From positions 62,001 through 126,000 of the forward strand of contig NZ_BMWG01000001.1 in the NCBI RefSeq assembly GCF_014651115.1: 64,000 nucleotides of DNA, in the 5' to 3' direction. Position numbers and translations under genes: made by a program. This stretch comes from Streptomyces inusitatus (GTDB lineage Bacteria > Actinomycetota > Actinomycetes > Streptomycetales > Streptomycetaceae). Positions 27,776-35,501 of this stretch are shown in pieces. How positions within the stretch are numbered: position 1 is the stretch's first letter; each line of letters opens with the position of its first letter. Below the pieces are notes generated by a model, which was not told the DNA's origin, searched no databases, and worked only from the letters and a program-made list of their open reading frames with translations.

Positions 27776-28489
27776 ATGCCCATGACCGAGAAGACCATTC
27801 CACTCCTGCCCTGCCGAACGGAGCTGCTCCAGCCGGTGCTCGATTTCTACACGGCCCTGGGCTTCGAGACGACCTTCCAGCAGAAGAGCCCCTACGCCTA
27901 CGCGGTGGTCGAGCGCGGCGAGGTGGAACTCCAGTTCCTCGGCATGAAGGAGTACGACCCGGCCGAGTCCTACTCCGGCTGCTACATCACCACCGAGCGG
28001 GTGGACGAGCTGCACGAGACCTTCCGGGCCGGGCTGAAGGCCGCGTACGGAAAGGTCCCCTCCCGGGGGCTGCCGCGCATCGGGCCGCTCAAGGACATGT
28101 CCTACGGGATGCGGCAGTTCCTGATGACGGACCCGACGGGCACCTCCGTCCGGGTCGGGCAGGCGATCAGCGAGGACCAGAGCCACCGGCCCGCGCCCAA
28201 GGGCACCTTCGCCCGGGCCCTGCACCTGGCGGACCTCTACGCGGACTCCAAGGAGGACCTGCCGGGAGCCGCGAAGATCATCGACCGGGTGCTGGAGCTG
28301 ACGGACGAGCGCCCGACCCCCGTACAGCTGCTGCGACTGCTGGTGCTGCGCGGCGACATCGCCCAGCGGCTCGGCGACACGGAGACGGCGGCGCGGCTGC
28401 TGGAGCGCGCCGCCGGGGGCGAGCTGACCGAGGAGGAGCGCGATTCGGTACGGGACACCCTGGCCAGGCTCGCGGAGCTGAGGGCCTGA
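27776..28489 (+). CDS. VOC-fold (bleomycin resistance-like) protein with helical C-terminus
   Basis: 237 residues. The first 125 form one glyoxalase/VOC unit (PLLPCRTELLQPVLDFYTAL, then YAYAVVERGEVELQFLG and FLMTDPTGTSVRVGQ). The last 90 are helical with TPR-like spacing (HLADLYADSKEDLPGAAKII, RLGDTETAARLLERAAGG). Such two-part proteins are common in streptomycetes; ligand unknown. A second ATG two codons inside is a possible start. There is no clear ribosome site, so the mRNA may have a very short leader. Likely target of the divergent PadR regulator. Confidence 0.82.
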   Translation: MPMTEKTIPLLPCRTELLQPVLDFYTALGFETTFQQKSPYAYAVVERGEVELQFLGMKEYDPAESYSGCYITTERVDELHETFRAGLKAAYGKVPSRGLPRIGPLKDMSYGMRQFLMTDPTGTSVRVGQAISEDQSHRPAPKGTFARALHLADLYADSKEDLPGAAKIIDRVLELTDERPTPVQLLRLLVLRGDIAQRLGDTETAARLLERAAGGELTEEERDSVRDTLARLAELRA

Positions 28490-28496
28490 GCCGGGC

Positions 28497-28519
28497 GGGG
28501 CCCCGGAGGCCGGGGTCCC
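28497..28519 (+). terminator. Short G/C hairpin after the VOC gene
   Basis: Ten-base arms (28497-28506 and 28510-28519) with one G-T pair and a three-base loop, eight bases past the stop codon. Confidence 0.5.
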
Positions 28520-28553
28520 AGGGGGTGGGGATCCCGGGGGGTGAGCCCCTCCG

Positions 28554-29096
28554 TCAGCCGCCGTCCTGCTCCAGGGCGATCAGCTCGAAGGCCGTCCGGC
28601 CGTCCAGCGACTCCCGGATGATGTCCGCGTGCCCCGCGTGCCGGGCCAGCTCCTCGATCAGATGCATCAGCAGCCAGCGCACCGAGACCTCGCCGTTCTC
28701 GGGGAACCAGGGGGCCTTCGGCAGCGGGAAGGCGTCCGCCATGCTCGGCGCCGCGCGGACGAACTCCTCGGTCTCCTTGGCCACGGCGTCCCAGAACGCC
28801 AGCACCCCGGGCACCGACTCCTCCTCCGTCAGCCGGAAGGCGTCCCCCCAGGTCTCCTGGGTACGGGCGCGCTCATTGGGCCGCTGCTGCGCCAGCCGCA
28901 GCCAGTTCAGCTCGACCTCCGCGACATGCTTCAACAGCCCGGAGAGGGACAGCTCGCTCGCGCTGGGGCGGCTCGCGGCCCGCTCCTCGCTCAGCCCGGC
29001 GACCGAGCGGCGCAGCGCGGCCCGCTGTGCCTCGACGAAGGCGAGCAGCATGCCCCGCTCGTCGTCGTGGGCGTCCCAGTCAACATGCGTGACCAT
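28554..29096 (-). CDS. DinB family protein (DUF664)
   Basis: 180 residues of the DinB/YfiT four-helix-bundle family, often metal-dependent thiol transferases using bacillithiol or mycothiol. The three metal-site histidines fit the His in GLLKHVAEVELNWL, and two later ones in LLMHLIEELARHAGHADIIR. Both segments are hallmark motifs. Substrate unknown. The gene is on its own, with a strong terminator from the next gene between it and the aldehyde dehydrogenase gene. Confidence 0.87.
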   Translation of the reverse strand: MVTHVDWDAHDDERGMLLAFVEAQRAALRRSVAGLSEERAASRPSASELSLSGLLKHVAEVELNWLRLAQQRPNERARTQETWGDAFRLTEEESVPGVLAFWDAVAKETEEFVRAAPSMADAFPLPKAPWFPENGEVSVRWLLMHLIEELARHAGHADIIRESLDGRTAFELIALEQDGG

Positions 29097-29165
29097 GATG
29101 TCCGCCTTTCAGCGCGTCATTGGTTCAAGGAGAGGCTGACGCCCTCCTGTCGACACCGCAAACGC

Positions 29166-29206
29166 TACGGCCCCTCGCGGACAGGCACTGTCCGCAAGGG
29201 GCCGTA
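29166..29206 (-). terminator. Aldehyde dehydrogenase terminator
   Basis: 19-base arms (29166-29184 and 29188-29206), 18 of 19 paired, around a three-base loop. It starts 23 bases past the stop of the minus-strand aldehyde dehydrogenase gene. Confidence 0.85.
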
Positions 29207-29228
29207 AGGGCTGGAAGAGCCGGAAGGG

Positions 29229-30686
29229 TCAGAAGGGGAACCGCGAGCGCCCGTACTGCACCGAGATCCACTTCTGAGTGGTGAACGCCTCGATCATCGA
29301 CTCGCCGTTCAGCCGGCCGCTGCCGGAGTGCTTCTCGCCGCCGAAAGGCACGATCGGCTCGTCGTGGACGGTGCTGTCATTGATGTGGATCATGCCGGTG
29401 TCGATCCGCTTGGCCAGCCCCACACCCCGCTCGATATCGGCGGTGTGCACGGCGCCGCTCAGCCCGTACGGGGTGTCATTGGCGATCCTGACCGCCTCGT
29501 CGTCCCCGTCGAAGGGCACGATCAGCGCCACCGGGCCGAAGATCTCCTGGCCCAGCACCGGGGAGTCGGTGGCGATGCCGGTGAGGACCGAGGGCTCCAC
29601 CAGATTCCCGACCGAGCCGCCGTGCAGCAGCGCGGTCGCGCCCGCCGCCACGGTCTGCTCGACAAGAGCGGTGACCGCGTCGGCCTGCCGGGAGTTGATG
29701 AGCGGACCGATATGGGTCGCCGGGTCGGCCGGGTCGCCGACTTTCAGCGTCCGCACCTTGGCGACGAACTTCTCGGTGAACTCCTTCTCCACCTTCCGGT
29801 CCACCAGCACCCGGTTGGCCGCCATGCAGACCTGCCCCTGATGCACATATCGACTGAAGACCGCCGCGTCGACCGCGTAGTCGATGTCCGCGTCCTCCAG
29901 CACGATGAGCGCGCTGTTTCCGCCCAGCTCCAGGATCGCGCGCTTGAAATTGGCGGCGCAGACGGTGGCGACATGCCGGCCGACCTTGTCGGAGCCCGTG
30001 AAAGAGATTGCCTTGGGCACCGGATGTTCGATCAGCGCGTCGCCGATCTCCGCTATATCGGTGATGACGACATTCAGCAGACCGGGCGGCAGACCGGCGT
30101 CCTCGAAGATTTTCCCGACGAGCGCCCCACCGCAGATGGGAGTGTTCTGATGCGGCTTGAGAACCACTCCGTTCCCCAGCGCCAGCGAGGGCGCGACCGA
30201 CTTCAGGGAGAGCAGGAAGGGGAAGTTGAACGGGCTGATCACTCCGACGACACCGACCGGCAGCCGGTAGACCCGGTTCTCCTTGCCGTCCACCGGCGAG
30301 GGCAGGATCCGCCCCTCGGGCCGCAGCGACAGCTGAATCGCCTCGCGCAGGAATTCCTTGGCGAGATGCAGCTCGAATGCGGCCTTGATGTGGGTGCCGC
30401 CCAGCTCGGCGATGATCGCCTCGGTGATCTCCGCCTCGCGCTCGCCGATGATGCGCAGCGCGTTCTCGAAGACCGCCCGGCGGGCATAGGGATTGGTCTC
30501 GCCCCAGGCCGGCTGGGCCCGTTCCGCCGCACGGTACGCCTGGTCGACCTCGGCCGCCGTGGCGATCGTGATGGAGGCCAGTTTCTCTCCGTCGTACGGA
30601 TTGAAATCGATGATGTCCCAGGAGCCGCTCCCGGGCCTCCACTCACCATCGATGTACTGGTAGGCCAGCTCGGTGAACAAGGACAT
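29229..30686 (-). CDS. NAD(P)-dependent aldehyde dehydrogenase (benzaldehyde/vanillin type)
   Basis: 485 residues. The catalytic Cys-287 lies in GQVCMAANR and the general base Glu-253 in LELGGNSALIV, 34 residues apart as usual. GVVGVISPFNFP and KPHQNTPICGG bind the cofactor. Overall likeness is to aromatic aldehyde dehydrogenases (benzaldehyde, vanillin), but the substrate is inferred. A TATAGT hexamer and a TGACG-CGA-CGTCA palindrome lie about 70-85 bases upstream of the start, in the gap to the XRE gene. Confidence 0.9.
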   Translation of the reverse strand: MSLFTELAYQYIDGEWRPGSGSWDIIDFNPYDGEKLASITIATAAEVDQAYRAAERAQPAWGETNPYARRAVFENALRIIGEREAEITEAIIAELGGTHIKAAFELHLAKEFLREAIQLSLRPEGRILPSPVDGKENRVYRLPVGVVGVISPFNFPFLLSLKSVAPSLALGNGVVLKPHQNTPICGGALVGKIFEDAGLPPGLLNVVITDIAEIGDALIEHPVPKAISFTGSDKVGRHVATVCAANFKRAILELGGNSALIVLEDADIDYAVDAAVFSRYVHQGQVCMAANRVLVDRKVEKEFTEKFVAKVRTLKVGDPADPATHIGPLINSRQADAVTALVEQTVAAGATALLHGGSVGNLVEPSVLTGIATDSPVLGQEIFGPVALIVPFDGDDEAVRIANDTPYGLSGAVHTADIERGVGLAKRIDTGMIHINDSTVHDEPIVPFGGEKHSGSGRLNGESMIEAFTTQKWISVQYGRSRFPF

Positions 30687-30753
30687 AGAACCGATCCCTT
30701 ACCCGTCAGAACGTAGGAACGCCAGAACCTCTGAACCTCACAAAGACCCGCCT

Positions 30754-30771
30754 TGACGCGACGTCACTATA
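30754..30771 (-). promoter_or_regulatory. Aldehyde dehydrogenase promoter with overlapping palindrome
   Basis: On the minus strand, the -10-like TATAGT (30771-30766) is followed immediately by a perfect 5-3-5 palindrome TGACG-TCG-CGTCA (30766-30754) where transcription would start. The leader would be about 70 bases. A repressor bound at the palindrome would block initiation. Confidence 0.5.
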
Positions 30772-30779
30772 CTTTTGTT

Positions 30780-31706
30780 TCAGGTGAGTTGGAGTAGACC
30801 ACGCAGAAGATCTCGGCTCTCCGCCGGGTCCGGACTGTCCTCGCCGAGACGGGTCATGACCCTCTCGTACTGAGCGACTTCCTCGCGCTTGTCGAGATAG
30901 AGCGCTCCGGTGAGCTGCTCCATATAGACGATGTCGGACAGGTCCGACTCGGGAAAGCGGAGCATCGCGAACGCACCGCTCTCGCCCGCATGACCACCGA
31001 AGCTGAAGGGCATCACTTGAAGGGTGACGTTCGGCTGTTCGGAGACTTCGATGAGATGCCTCAACTGCCCCTGCATCACGGCGCGGTCGCCGTAGGGTCT
31101 GCGCAGCGCGGCCTCGTCCAGGATCGCGTGGAGCCTGGGCCCGCGCTCGGAGACCAGCACCTTCTGCCGTTCGAGCCGCAGCGCGACCCTGCGGTCCACC
31201 TCGGCCTGGGACTGCTCTCCCATGCCCCGGGTGACGACGGCGTGGGCGTAGGCCTCGGTCTGGAGCAGACCGTGGACGAACTGCACCTCGTAGAGCCTGA
31301 TGTGCGAGGCCGCCGCCTCCAGTCCCACATATGTCTGGAACCAGCCGGGCAGCACATCGCCGTAACTGTGCCACCACCCAGCGACGTTGGCCTCTTTCGC
31401 GAGGCCCAGCAGAGCGCCGCGCTCCGTCTCGTCGGCGACGCCGTAGAGCGTCAAAAGGTCCTCAACATCCCTCGCCTTGAAGCTCACCCGACCCAACTCC
31501 ATACGGCTGATCTTGGACTCTGATGCGCGGATCGAGTAGCCGGCCGCCTCACGGGTGATGCCGCGCGATTCGCGCAGTCTCCTCAGCTGCGAGCCCAACA
31601 GGATGCGCCGCACCACGGAACCCCCACCTGGCCCTTCGGCCCACGACTCGCCTGCGGTCACGACTCCAACCCTCCCCAACCTCGTCATGCCTGCCCGCCC
31701 GTTCAT
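30780..31706 (-). CDS. XRE-family regulator with DUF5753 (WhiJ-like)
   Basis: 308 residues from the ATG at 31706, which has GGGAAG eight bases upstream; an in-frame start 26 codons earlier is less likely. A Cro/C1 helix-turn-helix (LGSQLRRLRESRGITREAAG, RASESKISRMELGRV) is followed by the long DUF5753 domain (GWFQTYVGLEAAASHIRLYE, FVHGLLQTEAYAHAVV). This is the WhiJ architecture of Streptomyces developmental loci, normally found with a DUF397 protein and an RsbW-like ATPase. Both are present next to it here. Confidence 0.9.
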   Translation of the reverse strand: MNGRAGMTRLGRVGVVTAGESWAEGPGGGSVVRRILLGSQLRRLRESRGITREAAGYSIRASESKISRMELGRVSFKARDVEDLLTLYGVADETERGALLGLAKEANVAGWWHSYGDVLPGWFQTYVGLEAAASHIRLYEVQFVHGLLQTEAYAHAVVTRGMGEQSQAEVDRRVALRLERQKVLVSERGPRLHAILDEAALRRPYGDRAVMQGQLRHLIEVSEQPNVTLQVMPFSFGGHAGESGAFAMLRFPESDLSDIVYMEQLTGALYLDKREEVAQYERVMTRLGEDSPDPAESRDLLRGLLQLT

Positions 31707-32011
31707 GGCGCGGACTTCCCTGGCCTCTCCTACAGAGTGAGGCACCCCCCGGACCCCAAGTGCGCGATTCTGCCACCAAAACACTTCAGCGCGTACTCAT
31801 TCAGTTACAGAAATGGGAAGCCCTTGGGAAGACCATGAAAGAGATCGCAGAAAGATATGCCAAAGAACCGCCACGGACAGGGACATGACGGTCAGCTGCA
31901 CGTGCATCTGCCCTTGCATCTGCCGAACGCATTCGGAACCATGGTCCTCGCCGCACCTGCGTGCTCGTTCGTGTTGTAGCGTCACAGCCGCGATTCCCGG
32001 GAGTGCCTCGC
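31707..32011. other. 305-base intergenic region between XRE and HATPase genes
   Basis: Divergent promoter region, unusually A/T-rich for this window between about 31790 and 31870. It contains a tiny plus-strand frame, MKEIAERYAKEPPRTGT (ATG 31835), with GGGAAG just upstream. Its stop overlaps the ATG (31885) of a Cys-rich frame beginning MTVSCTCICPCICRTH that runs on into the HATPase gene. Neither can be called a gene with confidence. No clear sigma-70 hexamers. Confidence 0.4.
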
Positions 32012-32536
32012 ATGGGGACGAATGGATCGACCATGCTAGAGCCGTTACGGCAGGGGCTTCCCCCCATCGATGCCGCGAGGGTCGCCAGTTCCGCCTCGTG
32101 TTCGCTGCCCGCCCGCTTCGAGGCGGTGCGCGGCGCGCGCCAGTTCACCAAGGCGACGCTGGGGGGATGGAGTCTGGGCGAGCGGTTCGACGATGTCTCG
32201 CTCGTCGTCTCCGAACTCGTCACCAACGCGCTGCGGCACGCGCTGCCCGCCGACGCCCAGCACGAGAGCCAGGACCCTCCGGTCCGGCTGCATCTGATGC
32301 GCTGGCCCGGCCGGCTGGTGTGCGCGGTGCGCGACCCCAGCCCGGAGAGCCCCGGAACCTTCGGCGGCGGCGACGCCCCGGCGGCGTTCCCGGACCCCAA
32401 GGGCACGGCGGAGTCCGGCAGGGGGCTGTTCCTGGTCGATTCCTTCAGCGACAGCTGGGGGTGGCACCCGCTCGCCGGGGCGCTGCACGGCAAGGTCGTG
32501 TGGGCGCTGTTCCGGCTGAGTCAGCCCGGCCTGTAG
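32012..32536 (+). CDS. RsbW-like ATP-binding regulator (HATPase_c)
   Basis: 174 residues of the anti-sigma-factor/GHKL ATPase type. The N-box VSELVTNALRHALP, the Asp in VCAVRDPSPESP and the glycine box SGRGLFLVDSFSDSWGW are all visible. Such single-domain proteins pair with WhiJ-like and DUF397 proteins in streptomycetes. ATG 32012 is chosen for a GGGAG site eight bases upstream; an earlier frame start at 31961 or a later ATG at 32033 are alternatives. A strong terminator follows. Confidence 0.88.
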   Translation: MGTNGSTMLEPLRQGLPPIDAARVASSASCSLPARFEAVRGARQFTKATLGGWSLGERFDDVSLVVSELVTNALRHALPADAQHESQDPPVRLHLMRWPGRLVCAVRDPSPESPGTFGGGDAPAAFPDPKGTAESGRGLFLVDSFSDSWGWHPLAGALHGKVVWALFRLSQPGL

Positions 32537-32553
32537 GCCGGGCCGTTCGAGCC

Positions 32554-32592
32554 GGGGAGCGGGCCCGGCTTCGGGGGGCGGGCCCGCTCCCC
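32554..32592. terminator. Strong terminator between HATPase and DUF397 genes
   Basis: Perfect 14-bp stem (32554-32567 with 32579-32592), 11-base loop, followed on the plus strand by a T-rich run (TTCTTCTTGCTCTTCTT). It lies between convergent genes and could serve both. Confidence 0.88.
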
Positions 32593-32623
32593 TTCTTCTT
32601 GCTCTTCTTGGCGCCGAGGGCCG

Positions 32624-32893
32624 TCAGCCTCCCGCCACCAGATGGTCGAACTCCCCGTCCTTGACGCCCAGGAGCATCGCCTCTATCTCGGCGGGCGTAT
32701 AGACGAGGGCGGGCCCCTCGGGGTGCCGGGAGTTGCGCATCGCGACGCTCCCGCCGGGCAGCTTGGCGAACTCCACGCACGAACCCTGGGAGTTGCTGTG
32801 CCTGCTCTTCTGCCAGACGACCCCGTGGAGCTCGGGGGCCGGCATTCCGTTGTACGTGTGGTGCACGAGACGCTCCCGGGCTACAAGGTGCAT
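32624..32893 (-). CDS. DUF397 family small regulator
   Basis: 89 residues. The DUF397 core WQKSRHSNSQGSCVEFAKLP, followed by VAMRNSRHPEGPALVYTPAE and FDHLV near the end, is complete. DUF397 proteins act as partners or antagonists of WhiJ-like XRE proteins in Streptomyces development. A TATGAT hexamer lies at 32915-32910 on the minus strand, so a start at 32893 would have a leader of only about ten bases; an internal ATG at 32845 is possible but less likely. It belongs functionally with the XRE and HATPase genes nearby. Confidence 0.9.
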   Translation of the reverse strand: MHLVARERLVHHTYNGMPAPELHGVVWQKSRHSNSQGSCVEFAKLPGGSVAMRNSRHPEGPALVYTPAEIEAMLLGVKDGEFDHLVAGG

Positions 32894-33259
32894 GTGTCAA
32901 CTGTCCCGGATCATAGCTCTGTTTCACGTGCCAATGCATAAGCGTTAGCACGGGCATATGCACGTGCACGCGCGGTATTCCCACGGTTACAGTTCCACTC
33001 CGTCACGGAAGCGATTCCAGCACCTCGGGAAGCAACCGGCCGACGGCTGAAGGGCGGATGAGAACCCCAGGTCAGCCGGGGTGCGTCGACCCCGTTTCCC
33101 TGGAGGACGCGTTTCGCGCCCGGTTGGCTGCCCTGTTCACGTGATTGCTCAATTCCCGCCATGTCGAGCGCACTTGTCGCGCAGTCGGCGGACCCTGGCA
33201 TGCACCTGTTGACGTACCCGATGACCGCGCCATGGCCCTGCCCCGGTCCGCCCCTGGCG
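32894..33259. other. 366-base non-coding region
   Basis: No convincing gene on either strand. The left part holds the DUF397 promoter (TATGAT) and two adjacent 8-base palindromes, GCATATGC and GCACGTGC, near 32955-32970. The right part is the 3' flank of the CobW-like gene. In S. coelicolor a zinc-free S18 gene (rpsR2) lies at the equivalent end of the Zur cluster; no S18-like frame was found here. Confidence 0.5.
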
Positions 33260-34405
33260 CTATGAGGCCAGGAAAGCGTCGAACACGGGCGGCATCCGCT
33301 TCCACTCGGCCCGGCCCGCCGCGTACTCCGCGTCGGTCAGCAGACAGGATTCGAGGAGCCGCTCCAGGCCGTCGCGGTCCAGCGCGGGCGAGGTGAAGAC
33401 CAAGTGCTGGCAGCAGTCGCCGTGTTCGGGGTGCCAGTCCAGGGCGGCGGCGGCCCGGCGGACCGGTGGCACCAGCTCCCAGGCGGCGTCCGGCAGCGAG
33501 GCGAGCCAGGGCCCGGCGCTCTCGACGCAGAGCGCGCCGCCCGCCGCGTCCCAGGCGAGCAGGGTGTCCGGCCGGTCCGCGAGCCAGAACCGGCCACGGC
33601 TGCGGGCGGCCGCGCAGGTCAGCCCCTCCAGCGCCGCGTACAGCCGCCCGGGGTGGAAGGGCCGGCGGCGGCGCCAGACATAGGTGCCCACCCCGCGCTC
33701 CTCCGCCTCCTGCGGCAGCAGCGCGCAGGCCGGGTGCTGGGCGGCGGCGGCCGCCCCCACGTCGAATCCGGCGAACGCGGCCCGCGCCAGCTCGGCCGAT
33801 TCCAGCGGGACCCGGCGGGCGGTGGGGTGCAGTTGGCCGAGGAGGGCGCGGTCCTCGTCGTCGGCCTCCTCGCTGTCGGCGACGGCCAGCACCGGGGCGT
33901 ACTCAAGCTGGCGCGCGAAGGTGTCGGCGACCGTGCGCCGGTCGCTCGCGGCGGCGGCGAGTCCGGTCTCCCGCAGATCGTCGCCGTTGCCCAGACAGGG
34001 CAGCAGCAGCGCGGGGTCCACGGCGGTGATCACGGCGGAGACGGTCAGGGAGTCCCCGCCGTGCTCGGCGATCACCTCGGCCATCGCCTTGGGCTCCACG
34101 GAGTCCCACAGTTCGAGGACCGCGAGCCGGGTCTCCCCGGTCTCCGCGAGCCGCCGCAGCGCGGGCAGGAGATCGGACCGGAGCGCGCAGCAGGCGCAGT
34201 CGTCGACGAGCGGGGTCTCGCCCCGCTCGCGTACGCCGTGCGCGTCCCGCACGGTCCGCACCACCGTGCCCCGTTCGGCCGCGCCGGTGAGGTCGTGGTG
34301 GAGCGCGACGCTGCCGGGCACCCCGGCGAGCAGCCGTTCCACCGCCCGGCCCCGGGCATCGGAGTGCAGCCCGGCGACGACGGCGACGGGCAGCGCCGGG
34401 CTCAC
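33260..34405 (-). CDS. CobW/COG0523-like protein with degenerate P-loop
   Basis: 381 residues resembling CobW/ZagA zinc metallochaperones. The CxCC metal motif survives as [13 protein letters not shown], and the C-terminal domain ([32 protein letters not shown]) fits. But the N-terminal [20 protein letters not shown] lacks the GxxGxGK[ST] of Walker A, and the usual ETTG motif reads ELWDSVEPK, so GTP binding is doubtful. The GTG start overlaps the L31 stop (GTGA), placing it in the zinc-starvation operon after rpmG and rpmE. A role in zinc handling is therefore likely. Confidence 0.82.
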   Translation of the reverse strand: MSPALPVAVVAGLHSDARGRAVERLLAGVPGSVALHHDLTGAAERGTVVRTVRDAHGVRERGETPLVDDCACCALRSDLLPALRRLAETGETRLAVLELWDSVEPKAMAEVIAEHGGDSLTVSAVITAVDPALLLPCLGNGDDLRETGLAAAASDRRTVADTFARQLEYAPVLAVADSEEADDEDRALLGQLHPTARRVPLESAELARAAFAGFDVGAAAAAQHPACALLPQEAEERGVGTYVWRRRRPFHPGRLYAALEGLTCAAARSRGRFWLADRPDTLLAWDAAGGALCVESAGPWLASLPDAAWELVPPVRRAAAALDWHPEHGDCCQHLVFTSPALDRDGLERLLESCLLTDAEYAAGRAEWKRMPPVFDAFLAS

Positions 34406-34674
34406 CCGCGCTCCCCGCCCCGGCCGTAGCGGCGCTCGAAGCGCTCCACCCGGCCTGCGGTGTCGAGCACCCGGGCCGTGCCCGTGTAGAAGGGGTGGCT
34501 CGCCGAGGAGATCTCGACGTCGATGACGGGGTAGGTGACACCGTCCTCCCACTCGACCGTCCTGCCGTCGGAGGTCTTCTCCCCGACGGCCGTGGACCGG
34601 GTGAGGAAAGCGAAGCCGGCCGCCTTGTCGCGGAAGACAACGGGCCGGTACGGGGGATGGATTCCGGGCTTCAT
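34402..34674 (-). CDS. rpmE2: 50S ribosomal protein L31 type B (zinc-independent)
   Basis: 90 residues. [40 protein letters not shown] and [18 protein letters not shown] are type B L31 motifs. The zinc-binding cysteines of type A L31 are absent. Under zinc shortage such paralogues replace the zinc form on the ribosome, releasing zinc. It follows rpmG by two bases and overlaps the CobW-like gene. Confidence 0.95.
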   Translation of the reverse strand: MKPGIHPPYRPVVFRDKAAGFAFLTRSTAVGEKTSDGRTVEWEDGVTYPVIDVEISSASHPFYTGTARVLDTAGRVERFERRYGRGGERG

Positions 34675-34676
34675 GG

Positions 34677-34841
34677 TCAGCGTTCCTCTCGGAAGTCGGT
34701 GTGGCGGCCGATGACCGGGTCGTACTTGCGCAGGGTCATGCGGTCCGGGTTGTTACGGCGGTTCTTGCGAGTGACATAGGTGTAGCCGGTGCCCGCGATG
34801 GAGCGGAGCTTGATGATCGGGCGGAGTTCGGAGCGTGCCAT
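34677..34841 (-). CDS. rpmG: 50S ribosomal protein L33 (zinc-independent)
   Basis: 54 residues: [19 protein letters not shown], then [20 protein letters not shown] and the C-terminus [15 protein letters not shown]. It has no cysteine at all, unlike zinc-binding L33. First gene of the minus-strand unit rpmG-rpmE2-cobW-like. The ATG has no ribosome site: the -10 hexamer TATACT ends six bases before it, so transcription probably begins at or beside the A of ATG (leaderless mRNA). Confidence 0.93.
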   Translation of the reverse strand: MARSELRPIIKLRSIAGTGYTYVTRKNRRNNPDRMTLRKYDPVIGRHTDFREER

Positions 34842-34847
34842 GGGGCT

Positions 34848-34875
34848 AGTATATGGAAATGATTCCCATTACCAA
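34848..34875 (-). promoter_or_regulatory. Zur-like box inside the rpmG promoter
   Basis: The 17-base near-palindrome ATGGAAATGATTCCCAT (34853-34869) matches the known Streptomyces Zur operator style (AAATGATTTTCAT-like, one mismatch between arms). On the minus strand a -35-like TTGGTA (34875-34870) and -10 TATACT (34853-34848) flank it, so the box fills the 16-base spacer. Zinc-loaded Zur would block the ribosomal protein genes in both directions. Confidence 0.85.
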
Positions 34876-34920
34876 ATGGGTTCCGGCCCCGGCGGCCGGC
34901 GAGCGACGAGAGGGGCACCC

Positions 34921-35157
34921 ATGTCCGCCCACTGCCAGCTGACGGGCGCGAAGCCCGGCTTCGGCAACAACATCTCCCACTCCCATCGGCGCACCTCCCG
35001 CCGCTTCGACCCCAACATCCAGCGCAAGCGCTACTGGCTGCCGAGCGAGGGCCGCCATGTCCGGCTCACCCTCAGCGCCCGCGCGGTCAAGACCATCGAC
35101 ACGATCGGCATCGAGGCGGCCGTGGCCCGGATCCGCGCGCGGGGAGGGAAGGTCTGA
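34921..35157 (+). CDS. rpmB: 50S ribosomal protein L28 (zinc-independent)
   Basis: 78 residues. [40 protein letters not shown] and [20 protein letters not shown] are L28 motifs. Only one cysteine remains, so the four-Cys zinc site of the C+ form is lost. The ribosome site GAGAGGGG precedes the ATG. It heads the plus-strand half of the zinc-starvation cluster; its stop overlaps the rpsN start (TGATG). Confidence 0.95.
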   Translation: MSAHCQLTGAKPGFGNNISHSHRRTSRRFDPNIQRKRYWLPSEGRHVRLTLSARAVKTIDTIGIEAAVARIRARGGKV

Positions 35158-35462
35158 TGGCGAAGCGGAGCAAGGTCGTACGGAACGACCGCCGACGGGC
35201 CGTCGTCGAGCGGTACGCGGCGCGGCGCGCCGAGCTGAAGGAGCTGATCCGCCACCCCGCCACCCCCGGCCCCGACCGGCTCGCCGCCCAGGCCGAACTG
35301 CGCCGCCAGCCGCGCGACGCCAGCGCCACCCGGGTGCGCAACCGGGACGCCGTGGACGGCCGGCCCCGCGGCCATCTGCGGAAGTTCGGGCTCTCCCGGG
35401 TCCGGACGCGCGAGCTGGCGCACGCGGGATTCCTTCCGGGGGTCACCAAGTCGTCCTGGTAG
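35157..35462 (+). CDS. rpsN: 30S ribosomal protein S14 (zinc-independent)
   Basis: 101 residues, the long cysteine-free form of S14: [20 protein letters not shown], then [20 protein letters not shown] and the C-terminus [13 protein letters not shown]. It lacks the two CxxC motifs of the zinc form. Translationally coupled to rpmB. Confidence 0.95.
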   Translation: MAKRSKVVRNDRRRAVVERYAARRAELKELIRHPATPGPDRLAAQAELRRQPRDASATRVRNRDAVDGRPRGHLRKFGLSRVRTRELAHAGFLPGVTKSSW

Positions 35463-35501
35463 CTTGGCGCGATCTTCCCAACCGACCAAGGGGCCCGACC
35501 C

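Noticed and set aside
28629..30716. Plus-strand frames opposite dinB and the aldehyde dehydrogenase
   Set aside because: Antisense shadows of two well-supported genes, no family resemblance.
31885..32011. Cysteine-rich metallothionein-like peptide gene
   Set aside because: The CTCICPCIC frame has no stop before it runs deep into the HATPase gene, and no ribosome site of its own; kept only as an observation.
33072..33305. Candidate rpsR2 (S18) gene on the minus strand
   Set aside because: The frame's translation is Arg/Ser/Thr-rich without any S18 motif.
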